In this document: in pieces, positions 19,030 to 27,333 of the stretch
How the letters are laid out: each line of letters opens with the position of its first letter
Numbering within the stretch: the stretch's first letter is position 1
NCBI RefSeq assembly: GCF_000013885.1
Contig: NC_007964.1
Location: 2,962,001 to 3,026,000 of the forward strand
Direction: 5' to 3'
Source: Nitrobacter hamburgensis X14
Lineage (GTDB): Bacteria; Pseudomonadota; Alphaproteobacteria; Rhizobiales; Xanthobacteraceae
DNA: 64,000 nucleotides
The notes under the pieces: model-generated
The model's database searches: none
What the model was told of the DNA's origin: nothing
The model's input: the letters and a program-made list of their open reading frames with translations, nothing else
Translations under genes and position numbers: made by a program

Positions 19030-19920
19030 TCATTCGTCGATGGTCTCGCCAACCGAGGCCAACGCTCGCTTCGCCGCGACCAGGTGCGGCCTATCATACA
19101 TCTTGCCGTCGATGCCCACCGTGCCGACGTCGGGTTGGCTGGCGAAGGCCGCAACGACGCGACGGGCGTGAGCCAGATCGGCGTCGGACGGGGTGAAGCA
19201 GGCGTTGATAATAGCAACCTGATCCGGATGTATCGCGAGACGCCCGACGAACCCGTCTCGGCGCGCAATCCGGCAACTCTCTGCGAGGCCGGCCTGATCC
19301 TTGTAATCGCCGTACAGGGTTTCGAGCGCGAGAACGCCCGCCGCGTTGGCAGCGAAAACACATTGGGCACGCGCGACCTGATAAGGGAACGTCCAATCGC
19401 CGTTCGGTTCTTTATTGGTGAGCGCGCCGAGCGCGGCGCTAAGGTCTTCCGCGCCCCATGTCATGGCCACCAGCCTTGAGCTTGGACTTGAACTCGGCGT
19501 GACATAGCCGGCAAAGCCGAACATCGCGGCCGGCGTCTCGGTGGCCAACACCAGCAGCTTCACATGCCCGGCGGGAATGCCGACGGCAACCTCCAGGACA
19601 TCGACATAGTGCGAAATCAGCTCGACGTCCTGAATGCCGTTGACCTTCGGAATCAGGATGCCGTCCAGCCCCGGACGAACGACGGCGACGAGATCCTCCA
19701 GCGTCAGCCCCGTTCCGAGCGGATTGATCCGCACCAGAAACCGCCAGTTGCGCGTCGCCGCGCCGAGCAGGTTCTTCACCGCTTCACGCGCAAACGCCTT
19801 GCGGCCGGGCGCGACCGAATCTTCCAGATCGAGGATCAGCGCGTCGGCGCCGCAGGTGTCGGCCCTGGCGAACTTGCGATCGCTGTCGGCCGGGACGAAC
19901 AGAAGCGAACGCAACTTCAT
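19030..19920 (-). CDS. HpcH/HpaI aldolase / citrate-lyase-beta-like CoA ester lyase
   Basis: 296-residue TIM-barrel lyase of the CitE-like family (malyl-CoA, citramalyl-CoA lyases). The start MKLRSLLFVPADSDRKFARA, the metal-site acidic patch LILDLEDSVAPGRK and the late GRLAIHPDQVAIIN segment (binding the CoA substrate) are characteristic. Its ATG overlaps the stop of the MaoC-like gene by four bases, so the two are cotranslated. A MaoC hydratase plus CitE lyase pair is known from C5-dicarboxylate degradation (itaconyl-CoA hydratase with citramalyl-CoA lyase). That pathway is suggested, not shown; no CoA-transferase is adjacent. Confidence 0.88.
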   Translation of the reverse strand: MKLRSLLFVPADSDRKFARADTCGADALILDLEDSVAPGRKAFAREAVKNLLGAATRNWRFLVRINPLGTGLTLEDLVAVVRPGLDGILIPKVNGIQDVELISHYVDVLEVAVGIPAGHVKLLVLATETPAAMFGFAGYVTPSSSPSSRLVAMTWGAEDLSAALGALTNKEPNGDWTFPYQVARAQCVFAANAAGVLALETLYGDYKDQAGLAESCRIARRDGFVGRLAIHPDQVAIINACFTPSDADLAHARRVVAAFASQPDVGTVGIDGKMYDRPHLVAAKRALASVGETIDE

Positions 19921-20369
19921 GCCGGCCTCCGCATCATCAGCGCGTTGCGGCGGCAGAACACCACCTCCTCATCACGCTGGTTGAATCCGCGATGCTCAAA
20001 CGTGACGATACCCTGCGTCGGACGCGACTTGCTGGCGCGAACGGCGACCACTTTCGATTCCGCGCGCAAGGTATCGCCGGCGAAAACCGGACGCGGAAAT
20101 CTGGTTTCCTCCATGCCGAGGTTTCCGACCGTGGTCCCGAGCGTCGTGTCCTGCACCGAAAGTCCTATGATGAGGCCCAGCGTAAAAATCGAATTCATCA
20201 ACGGTTTGCCGAATTCAGTCGATTTGGCATATTCGTGATCGATGTGCACAGCGGCCGGATTGCAGGTCAGCGACGAGAACAGAATGTTGTCCATGTCGGT
20301 GACGGTTCGCCGGATTTCATGAACGAAGGTTTGCCCGACAGAAAACTGCTCGAAATACAGACCCGCCAT
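19917..20369 (-). CDS. MaoC-like acyl-CoA hydratase
   Basis: 150-residue single hot-dog-fold protein. The segment TCNPAAVHIDHEYAKSTEFG matches the hydratase-2 motif region with His42, but the Asp normally two residues before the Asn-Pro is a Thr, so the catalytic arrangement differs from classical R-hydratases. The start at 20369 follows GGAGAGGAAAA; a longer in-frame start at 20414 lacks family similarity. It is the first gene of a two-gene operon with the CitE-like lyase and presumably makes that enzyme's CoA-thioester substrate. Confidence 0.85.
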   Translation of the reverse strand: MAGLYFEQFSVGQTFVHEIRRTVTDMDNILFSSLTCNPAAVHIDHEYAKSTEFGKPLMNSIFTLGLIIGLSVQDTTLGTTVGNLGMEETRFPRPVFAGDTLRAESKVVAVRASKSRPTQGIVTFEHRGFNQRDEEVVFCRRNALMMRRPA

Positions 20370-20742
20370 CCCGGTTTTTCCTCTCCCCCGATCGGATTGA
20401 ACGCACACGACCAAACCGGGTCAGCATTGCTACTCGCACCGAGTTTGCCATCTGCCACCACGGGCTGCAATGCGCCGCAATAATGGAGGGATGTGGAGGC
20501 CTGAGGCGTGGTGGGCGCACAAGGGCTGAATCTGCGATCCGCTGAACCGGACCAACAGCAACCTCGGATGGATATGTCTTCAAACCTGGCTGGTCGCGCC
20601 CGTTTGATTTCACTAAAAAATATTGACACCTGCAAACCAGAACGGGCTCGATATTTGCTGCCTTTATGTTCTAATCCTCGCCATGAGCAACTGGTCTGCT
20701 TATCGGCGATCAAAGCCCACGATCTATCACGCGGAGACTAAA
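20370..20742. other. Intergenic region (373 bp), start of an AT-richer accessory stretch
   Basis: No gene recognised. Base composition becomes visibly more AT-rich from about 20600 and stays uneven to 28 kb. Short open frames here have no codon bias or family resemblance. It contains the promoter region of the MaoC-lyase pair (reverse strand) and the upstream region of the small membrane protein. Confidence 0.4.
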
Positions 20743-20949
20743 GTGACCCCAAAACAAACTGCCACAGTTGCCTCGCTATCTGTTTTTGGAGTTGGGCTCG
20801 TCGCTATCACTATCCTTGCCAGGACATTCAAAGACGAGTTCTCGGATTTCACAATCGCTGCAATTGCCACGCTTATGTTTGTGGCGTTCTATGTTCTCGG
20901 CCAATGGGTCAAACGCGCAATCGACCCACCGCCCACTGTGAAAAAGTAA
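20743..20949 (+). CDS. Small two-helix membrane protein, function unknown
   Basis: 68 residues from a GTG start with GGAG six bases upstream (20733-20736). Two hydrophobic segments (about residues 8-27 and 36-56) are joined by a short acidic loop and followed by a basic tail ending PPPTVKK. An in-frame ATG at 20683 would add 20 hydrophilic residues but has no ribosome-binding site. I do not recognise the family. It lies alone in an AT-richer stretch. Confidence 0.5.
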   Translation: MTPKQTATVASLSVFGVGLVAITILARTFKDEFSDFTIAAIATLMFVAFYVLGQWVKRAIDPPPTVKK

Positions 20950-21021
20950 TCACTCAACAGAGCTTGCCGTGGCGCCGCGATCCGGTCATAGCGCAAGGCA
21001 GCCGGAAAGCCTGCGAGCGCG

Positions 21022-21040
21022 TGACAGCGTCTGGCTGTCA
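21022..21040. repeat. Perfect 7-bp inverted repeat
   Basis: TGACAGC-GTCTG-GCTGTCA, about 70 bases downstream of the small membrane protein gene. It could fold as a hairpin but has no T-run, so it is not a standard intrinsic terminator; an operator is possible. Confidence 0.4.
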
Positions 21041-21190
21041 TCATTCGTCAGAGCAGCGTGCCGGCGACGATCGTTGTCGAGCCACTGAAAGTGTTGGTCG
21101 GCTCTCCCCTGTCGACGGGTCGAGAGAAGAACCGACCTATTCTCGCGCGCGCTCGATGAGATAGAGATTATTTCTGACCCGCGACCAACG

Positions 21191-21291
21191 CTAGAGCCTC
21201 GCTTCTGATGGAATCAGAAGCGAAGCTCTATGATTTTGATTTGACGGGTTTTCTTCACGCGAACCGGAATCCACTTCGCTCGAAAACGCTC
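21191..21291 (+). repeat. Interspersed palindromic repeat, family I, copy 1
   Basis: About 100 bases starting CTAGAGCC. It contains a long imperfect palindrome (21192-21230: TAGAGCCTCGCTTCTGAT, GGA, then its complement) followed by a conserved module ending in CGAAAACGCTC. Copies at 35559-35661, 43270-43375 and 60732-60850 share order and wording. This copy abuts no gene; the nearest is the di-haem cytochrome gene ending at 21327. Confidence 0.85.
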
Positions 21292-21326
21292 TCACGCAGG
21301 CCGATCGCCAAGCGGACCAAAACTGT

Positions 21327-23114
21327 TCAAAGCGTTTTCAGATATTCGAGAAGAGCTTTCTTGTCAGTATCCGGTAGACTCGTCCCAAATTCGTGGCCGC
21401 AGCGACTATTACCAGAGTTCAGATCGTCACAACCGGTCGTCTCGCGAACATTGCCGGTCTGGGCCTGATTTGAAGCAATACCGATATTATTTGTGTCATA
21501 GTCGGGACCGATCGCGAACCGCTGCTGTCGCTGGCTTGCGGGCTTAAGCAATTCGGCAAGACTTGCGACCGAACCATTGTGCAGGTACGGCGCGGCCGCC
21601 CAAATGCCCTGAAGGACCCGCGATTCATAGGCGCCCTTCGGAGGCGTCGGGCTTTCAGCTTCCATGTTAAGTCGATGCCGGGTTTCGAGAGTTGCAGCGG
21701 CGTCAGGAAACCTGAATGCGCCCGGCAAGTCCTGCAAAACGGATGGGAGTCGAGTGGCGTCTACGGACTCTGATGCACTCGGCGCAGCACCGGGTTCGAT
21801 GGCTTTGCCAAACGTCCGGTGTGACGAGCTGGTCGCGAAGCTCACGACATGCTCTCCGATCGTACCTATCACCGAGGTCGATAAGATATTGAACGCGAGG
21901 TCTGTTTCCTTCAAAGGCTTCGTCGCGAACGGAATGTAAGCACCTTTCAGGACTCCTGATTTGGCCGTCCATCCCAGGATATCGTATTCACGTGTGTCCG
22001 TCCCGACATTTTGAATTGGCGTCGCCCAGGTCTGCTGAAATGGAAAACGCACCTTGCCGGCTTTCTCACCGTGGCATTCTTGGCACCCGCCGTCAGCGGT
22101 CGATCGTTCAAAGATCGCCTTGCCCTTGGCCGCCAATGCGATATCGACGGACCATGGCCATTTCGGCGGTCCAATCTTCTTCGCAAGATCCTCGAGCTTT
22201 TGCAGCCCGTCGAAATTCGCTGAGTTATTGTTCAAGAAGTCGATAATCAGACCCTTGCGCGTGGGCTGATAGTCACCGAACACGCCCATCACTTCGCCGA
22301 CATTCCGGGCCAGCCCGAGGATATCACTCCCGTTGTCCGCGAAGCCTGGCCACTGTGTCTTGTCCTGTTTGGGCGCATTCCAGAGAAAAGGATAACGTAC
22401 CGGTGCATCGGCTCTGTGAATGTTCTCCGGAATCAGAAACGACGGCTCTGGACCGATACCCAACCCGGTCACGCGATTGAAGATCATGCCAACTGCATCG
22501 AGGCGGCCCAGTCCCCATCCGGGATTGGGAAGCGATCGATCGACAATGGTGTGATAGCGAACGTACCATGCGTCAACGTCGCTCCGTAGCGCGGCGACTT
22601 TATCGCTGTCAGGCTTGGCCGTCTGGAGGACGGAAGCAGCAAATGTCTGGAACGCGGCATCGTCGGACGTTGCGCGCGCCATCGCCTTATCGAGGTCACC
22701 CAGAAACGCCTGGAAATCGACGAGTGCCGGTCCCCCATCTATACGATACTGCCGTTCTCCGACCTTGATCTGACGGGTGTGACAGGCGGAGCACGTCATT
22801 CCAACGACCTTCGCGCCGGTCGGGCCAGTTGCGTGAAATCCCACCGGAAGCCCGATCGAATCTTCAGGGCCGGGCAAATATCCGTATCTCGCCAAACTAT
22901 CGGAGAGAAAGGGAGCGCCATCAGCTTGCTTTAACGCTTTGAGCCACGCAAAAGGGATGAGGCGCGAGCCTTGATCGCGTGTGTAGAAATCGGTGCGGCT
23001 GGACGCATCCCAGGCTGAGCCCTGGTCAACGAAGACCGGACCAGACTCATCCGCCAAAGATGATGTGACAAAGGAAAAATTCAGGAGGACGAAGACCAGA
23101 ATAAGGGGTCGCAT
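21327..23114 (-). CDS. Secreted di-haem c-type cytochrome, RoxA/di-haem peroxidase-like
   Basis: 595-residue exported protein. The signal peptide covers residues 1-22 (MRPLILVFVLLNFSFVTSSL, then ADE). Two c-type haem motifs are present: CSACH (Cys108-His112) and CQECH (Cys344-His348). Spacing, length and segments such as ARYGYLPGPEDSIGLPVGF, APYLHNGSVASLAELL and the final DKKALLEYLKTL resemble RoxA (rubber oxygenase) and related di-haem peroxidase-superfamily proteins. The start at 23114 has TCCGGAG upstream. The real substrate is unknown; RoxA-like is a family-level inference. It stands alone. Confidence 0.82.
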   Translation of the reverse strand: MRPLILVFVLLNFSFVTSSLADESGPVFVDQGSAWDASSRTDFYTRDQGSRLIPFAWLKALKQADGAPFLSDSLARYGYLPGPEDSIGLPVGFHATGPTGAKVVGMTCSACHTRQIKVGERQYRIDGGPALVDFQAFLGDLDKAMARATSDDAAFQTFAASVLQTAKPDSDKVAALRSDVDAWYVRYHTIVDRSLPNPGWGLGRLDAVGMIFNRVTGLGIGPEPSFLIPENIHRADAPVRYPFLWNAPKQDKTQWPGFADNGSDILGLARNVGEVMGVFGDYQPTRKGLIIDFLNNNSANFDGLQKLEDLAKKIGPPKWPWSVDIALAAKGKAIFERSTADGGCQECHGEKAGKVRFPFQQTWATPIQNVGTDTREYDILGWTAKSGVLKGAYIPFATKPLKETDLAFNILSTSVIGTIGEHVVSFATSSSHRTFGKAIEPGAAPSASESVDATRLPSVLQDLPGAFRFPDAAATLETRHRLNMEAESPTPPKGAYESRVLQGIWAAAPYLHNGSVASLAELLKPASQRQQRFAIGPDYDTNNIGIASNQAQTGNVRETTGCDDLNSGNSRCGHEFGTSLPDTDKKALLEYLKTL

Positions 23115-23695
23115 ATTTGCTCCGGAGACACACATTTATGGCTGGGTATGGCTGGCGTATTGTCAACGCACTGCGGCACGAGACGGATGCCGCTGAACGT
23201 GCCGCGCAAATATTTCGCACAGATAATATTTTCTAGCAACAGTTGTTATAAACGAAAAATTCTATCCCAAGTAGATTTAAAGTTGGCGAAAATCAATTGC
23301 GCGCGACACTCGGTCGGTCGCTTTCGCAGGCGGTGCGAGCAGCACGGGCAACTCGGAATCGGGAAGACCGGCACTCCCGTTGCAAGTTCAGAGGGTGGAG
23401 TTTGAAGGGCGCTGACGTGCCCTTCCCCATGTCTATGCTCGCACGCTGGTCGGCTTTGCCGACAGCGCGCACGGCTGGCTGATGCTCTGCGTGATCTTCC
23501 CGCTGGCAGGGGCATCGTTGGCGCTCGCGATGATTGCCGACCGCGTGTGGGCGTGATCGCTTGCGTAACCAGCTTCGACCCAACCCGAGAGCGATCAGTG
23601 AATAAGCGCTCCGCGCAACAAGGTCCTGACTATCGCCACACTTGTGATTGTACTCGGCTGAAAAATTCCGGCGGACGTCCTTGGCCGATCGATGG
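23115..23695. other. Intergenic region (581 bp) with no intact gene
   Basis: AT-rich upstream part (23180-23300), then GC-rich sequence. The only protein-like signal is the short membrane-like fragment at 23416-23556, listed separately. Confidence 0.4.
23416..23556 (+). pseudogene. Possible C-terminal remnant of a membrane protein
   Basis: An open stretch of 46 codons directly after an in-frame TGA, with no start codon, reads as a plausible membrane-protein end: YARTLVGFADSAHGWL, then a hydrophobic run, then MIADRVWA and a stop. It looks like the surviving 3' end of a decayed gene. I cannot name the family. Confidence 0.35.
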
Positions 23696-24292
23696 TCATC
23701 GATGACTCATCTGCCCCGTGAGAGATATGATGCGGGGACGATAGCCGACGAACGCGACGATGAACCATAGCAGGCCCAGCACGACAGCAAGGACGATCAG
23801 CGTCCAGCCGGCCACGGCCTGCTGGTCGAGTCGATAATAGGCGCAAAGCCGCGTTGGCGCCGCCAGATAGAGGCCGCCGATCGCGCCCAGCTTGGGAATG
23901 AAATTAGCCCAGATGAACGCGCGGCCGAGTGGCGGCATGCGGCGCCAGGACAGGCCCAGGGGTAACCCCACCAGCAGCGGCAGACTCAGGAACTTGGCTG
24001 CATCGACCAACGGATCCGCGACCGCCCTATCGAGGGCGCGCGGCAGCATCCAGAAAGAAGTGCCCAACACTACCATCACGATGCCGGGGATACCGAGCCA
24101 GTCGGCATCGGCGAGCCAGCGCGGCTCATATGCGCGGACACCGCTCGCAAGCAACAAGCCGATGCCGATCAGCAGAGGCACCTGTATCGTCATATGCACG
24201 GCCATGTCGCTCTCGAGAGCGATGCGCACCGGCCACAGCCACAGGGCGAGCCATGATCCGATGACGGCCACGAAACACAAGCGGGGGCTCAT
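23696..24292 (-). CDS. Membrane protein of the norSY-senC cluster (orf1)
   Basis: 198-residue integral membrane protein with about five hydrophobic segments. It contains MAVHMTIQVPLLIGIGLLLA, which loosely recalls the His-containing helix of CtaG-type copper-insertion factors (HMxQH), so a role in assembling the oxidase's copper site is possible. Its ATG overlaps the stop of the SCO gene by four bases. It is the last gene of the four-gene operon. Function is inferred only from position. Confidence 0.72.
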   Translation of the reverse strand: MSPRLCFVAVIGSWLALWLWPVRIALESDMAVHMTIQVPLLIGIGLLLASGVRAYEPRWLADADWLGIPGIVMVVLGTSFWMLPRALDRAVADPLVDAAKFLSLPLLVGLPLGLSWRRMPPLGRAFIWANFIPKLGAIGGLYLAAPTRLCAYYRLDQQAVAGWTLIVLAVVLGLLWFIVAFVGYRPRIISLTGQMSHR

Positions 24293-24906
24293 GGCAATGA
24301 CTCGCGCAGCGCGTCAGCGAGGAGCTGTGGAGGCGAATCGGGATCGAGGATGCGGACCAGGCGCCCTCGTGCGTCGACGAGATAGACGGCGCTGTTATGA
24401 ATGAAGCCGCCCATGCCGTCGGGGATAACAACGACGCCGAAGCTTTGCTTCAACGCGGCAAGGCCGCGCTCGTCGGCGGGCGCGGCGATCCGCCAGCGCG
24501 GCGCCTTCGCGCCATAGCGGTCGCCGTAAAGCTGCAACGCCTCCCGATCGTCGTTTTGCGGATCGAAGCTGATGCTGAGCAAGTCGAGCGGCGCGCCGGC
24601 TCCCGCGCGGCGCATAAGTTGCAGCACGCCATGAAAGTCATCGCCGAGCACGCCGCACAGCGTCGGGCAGCGGGTGTAAATGAAGTCGACCAGGACGGGC
24701 CTGCCCTTGTACGAACTCAACGCGAAGGCATGACCGTCCTGATCGACCAGTCGCACATCCGGGAGGAGAAGCGGCGTGCGTTCAATGGACAATTGCCGCG
24801 CGCCGGCGCTGGTGACGACGCGAAATCCATCGGTCTCCCAAGCGAGCGCCGCGATTCCTGTCGCAGCGACGATCGCAAGCAGAGGGAGAAAGCCGCGAGT
24901 CATCAT
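24289..24906 (-). CDS. senC: SCO1/SenC-family copper chaperone
   Basis: 205-residue thioredoxin-fold protein anchored by an N-terminal helix (residues 5-23), with the periplasmic copper-binding motif CPTLC (Cys80, Cys84) and the distal His170 (FIHNSAVYLVD). SCO proteins deliver copper to the CuA site of subunit II. It lies directly after the haem-copper subunit I gene, overlapping it by four bases, so its client is very probably the CuA-bearing subunit II encoded at 26397-26939. Confidence 0.93.
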   Translation of the reverse strand: MMTRGFLPLLAIVAATGIAALAWETDGFRVVTSAGARQLSIERTPLLLPDVRLVDQDGHAFALSSYKGRPVLVDFIYTRCPTLCGVLGDDFHGVLQLMRRAGAGAPLDLLSISFDPQNDDREALQLYGDRYGAKAPRWRIAAPADERGLAALKQSFGVVVIPDGMGGFIHNSAVYLVDARGRLVRILDPDSPPQLLADALRESLP

Positions 24907-26357
24907 GCTTCGGCTTCCTCGCGCATTGCCGATGGCAAACCGATGACGAAATTCAGCACCAGGATCAATGCCCCCAGCACCGCCAGCGTCCCGCCGATCG
25001 AGGCCACCCGGTCATAAGGCAACCACTCCGGCAGATGCACCGCATAGCGGCGCGGTACGCTGACGCTTCCGGCGGCGAGGAAGGAAAGCACGAATACCGA
25101 GCCGCCGACGAGGTAGAGCCAGAAGCCGAATGGCAGCAAGGCACCCGTCGTCCTTGGGACAAGGTAGGTCATGAAGCCGAAGAACATCGCCACCATGCCA
25201 AGCAGCAAATAGGTATGGAAGTGGCCGGGTACCCATTGCGTGTTGTGCATGAAGCTGTTCACCTCGATGGTTCCATCGGCGATCGCCGGGATGACGCCGA
25301 TCGCCCAGCCGGCCACTCCGACGAAGACAAGGCCCGCCGGTACGGTCCACTTGATCCCGGAACGATAGACATTGGTGAGCGCGCCGAAGGCAGTCACCAG
25401 CAGCACCGGCAGGCCGCTCAGCCAGGAGATGATCTGGCTGGCGATCAGCACCCAGGTCGGCATGGCAAAGTCCATCAGCAAATGATGCGGGTAGACGGCC
25501 AACACCATCATCGTCGAGAGCACCCAAGCCAAATAGAATGCACGGTTCGTCTTCCACTTGCGATGGGTAAAGACAGGCAAGATCTCGTAGACCGCGATCA
25601 CCGCCATGTAGATCGTGGCGTTGATAAAGACGTGCCCGAAGAAAAAAATCATATTCTTCGCCGCCAACGCGTTGAAGGTGAAGCTTGGCACGTACAAATT
25701 GACAAGCGAGACAACGAGCACTGCGGCGCCGAGCAGGATGCCGAGGATGTTGACGATCAGCACCATCGTCGATGCGGTAACGGCAGCCGGTGGCCCTTCA
25801 TCTTCCGGCGCCAGACCTAAGACTTGCTTGACACCGAGCGCCGCGCCCAGCCCGCCATAGACGGAAAGAATGCCGCGGGCGATGTCGAGATGCAGCAGCA
25901 GAAAGCCGACGCCGATGAACAGCAAGCCCACCATGTAGGAAGCTGCTGCATTGACCGACCAAAGCTCGCCGGAATGTGCGGGCAGTGGGAACAGGAAGGT
26001 CCAGGCGGCGGCGAATCCGCCGATGAACCCGGAACCGAGAATGAGCACGGCGCCGATCAGGAAGAACACCAGATTGGCGACGAACACCGCCGTCGACACC
26101 GGCACATGGCGACGCACAAAATACCACATCACCGCAGCACCGCTCAAACCGGCGATACCGACCATGCCGGCGCCATGCATCGTCATGATGACGTAGAAGA
26201 AATCAGGCTGGATACTGATCCATTGCGCCTGCGCCAGGCGCATCGTCAGTCCGAGCAGCATCATCAGCAACAGAACAAGTCCAGACACGACTATGTAGGC
26301 GAGAACAGCGGCGCGCGCGCTCATCCCGCTCCGGCTTTGCACGGCTTGGACGGTCAT
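24903..26357 (-). CDS. Haem-copper oxidoreductase subunit I, NO-reductase-like (NorY type)
   Basis: 484-residue, roughly 12-helix catalytic subunit. Metal ligands are present: His61 (low-spin haem), His242, His291 and His292 (CuB), His379 and His381 (haems). Four residues after His242, where oxygen reductases have the cross-linked Tyr (H-x3-Y), this protein has Asn246 (GHVFINATIY). Loss of that Tyr is the mark of NO-reductase branches of the superfamily. The order subunit II, subunit I, senC, orf1 matches the norSY-senC-orf1 (sNOR) cluster known from ammonia oxidisers. It starts behind AGGAGG. Annotation pipelines may label it a ba3-type cytochrome oxidase. Confidence 0.88.
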   Translation of the reverse strand: MTVQAVQSRSGMSARAAVLAYIVVSGLVLLLMMLLGLTMRLAQAQWISIQPDFFYVIMTMHGAGMVGIAGLSGAAVMWYFVRRHVPVSTAVFVANLVFFLIGAVLILGSGFIGGFAAAWTFLFPLPAHSGELWSVNAAASYMVGLLFIGVGFLLLHLDIARGILSVYGGLGAALGVKQVLGLAPEDEGPPAAVTASTMVLIVNILGILLGAAVLVVSLVNLYVPSFTFNALAAKNMIFFFGHVFINATIYMAVIAVYEILPVFTHRKWKTNRAFYLAWVLSTMMVLAVYPHHLLMDFAMPTWVLIASQIISWLSGLPVLLVTAFGALTNVYRSGIKWTVPAGLVFVGVAGWAIGVIPAIADGTIEVNSFMHNTQWVPGHFHTYLLLGMVAMFFGFMTYLVPRTTGALLPFGFWLYLVGGSVFVLSFLAAGSVSVPRRYAVHLPEWLPYDRVASIGGTLAVLGALILVLNFVIGLPSAMREEAEA

Positions 26358-26396
26358 AGCATCCTCCTGGCTGCGCCGCTTAATGCGCCGCGCCTC

Positions 26397-26939
26397 TTAA
26401 TGCTCGGAGACTTTGATTTCCGCCGTCATCTCGTGATGCGCCACGCCGCAATATTCGAGGCACAACACCCGATAAACACCAGGTTCATTGAAGGTGTAGC
26501 GCAGCACGTTGACGTATCCGGGCATCGCCTGGGTTTGAGCAACGATGCGCATGTCTGGATCGTAGAGCGCAAAGCCGTGGTTCACGTCCTTGCTGGCGAC
26601 GTGAAATTCCGCCGTCTCTCCGACCCGAAACGCGTCTGGTTTGATACTCCACGACCACTGCTCGGCGACGGCCTCGACGGGCTGCACCGCTTTGGCAGAC
26701 GATGATGCAGACATACTCGACACGTAGGGAAGTTTGCCAAGGGTCTCATAATTGGCCCCGACCAGAACGATAATGGCGAGGCCGAACAGCCAGATGCGCA
26801 GTCGATATGCGGACGCGATGACAGGCCCGTAATCAGCTTCGGCGAGCGTAGCATTTGCGCCTATCGCCACCCAAACGAATACAGCGGCGAGCGTCCCCAT
26901 CAGCACGATCGAGACGCCCCAGACGACTTCCTGAATCAT
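26397..26939 (-). CDS. Haem-copper oxidoreductase subunit II with CuA site (NorS type)
   Basis: 180-residue protein with two N-terminal membrane segments (about 5-26 and 45-62) and a periplasmic cupredoxin domain. All CuA ligands are visible: His121, then Cys160-x-Glu162-x-Cys164-x3-His168-x2-Met171 (CLEYCGVAHHEM). It accepts electrons from a periplasmic donor and passes them to subunit I. The start at 26939 follows GGGGAGGGG; a longer in-frame start at 26978 adds only a basic stretch before the first helix. It is the first gene of the operon, 39 bases before subunit I. Confidence 0.9.
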   Translation of the reverse strand: MIQEVVWGVSIVLMGTLAAVFVWVAIGANATLAEADYGPVIASAYRLRIWLFGLAIIVLVGANYETLGKLPYVSSMSASSSAKAVQPVEAVAEQWSWSIKPDAFRVGETAEFHVASKDVNHGFALYDPDMRIVAQTQAMPGYVNVLRYTFNEPGVYRVLCLEYCGVAHHEMTAEIKVSEH

Positions 26940-27061
26940 AACCCCTCCCCAGCGTTTTCCAGCAGGTAGGCGATTCACGCTCAGTCGACGAAATCAGGTG
27001 CCACTTCTTACAGTGCGGCGGGGTTGGAGAAATCCCTTCTTCCGCATCAACGTCAAATAAA

Positions 27062-27078
27062 ACACGTACTATTCGTGT
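27062..27078. promoter_or_regulatory. Inverted repeat upstream of the NO-reductase-like operon
   Basis: ACACG-N7-CGTGT, 123 bases upstream of the subunit II start, in AT-rich DNA. Possible operator for an NO- or redox-responsive regulator; it does not match the FNR/NnrR box (TTG-N8-CAA type). Confidence 0.35.
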
Positions 27079-27169
27079 ATCTTATGCCGCAAATCCGGCT
27101 GAGTCAAATTTCCATCGGTCGTCGCGCGTAGATCGCCGCGGTCATGCCCTAGTTCTGCTGACACCTTCG

Positions 27170-27330
27170 CCGGCGTAGCCAGAGGCGCGGTCGCGCGGGG
27201 TTTGCCGGCAACGTAGAGCGGCCCGGTGAGTACAAAGCCGCCGATCAGATTGCCAACTGCAGTTCGCAAGTCCCGGCTGGGCGCTTGCGTCGTTTCCATC
27301 CAAGGCACCAAGCCCAAACTGTTAGTGAAA
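27170..27330 (-). pseudogene. Remnant of a formate/nitrite-channel (FNT) family gene
   Basis: Reverse-strand reading gives VGNLIGGFVLTGPLYV at about 27207-27257, resembling the last-helix motif (TGNLIGG / LGNIVGG) of FNT channels. The preceding segment (SLGLVPWMETTQAPSRDLRT) is not convincingly aligned and there is no full gene. The call is tentative. If right, a nitrite/formate channel once lay immediately upstream of the NO-reductase operon on the same strand. Confidence 0.35.
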
Positions 27331-27333
27331 AGG

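Noticed and set aside
26987..27002. Sigma-54-like promoter (TGGCAC-N5) upstream of the NOR-like operon, which would suggest NorR control
   Set aside because: The -12 GC doublet is absent (TTTCG instead of TTGC), so it does not meet the consensus.
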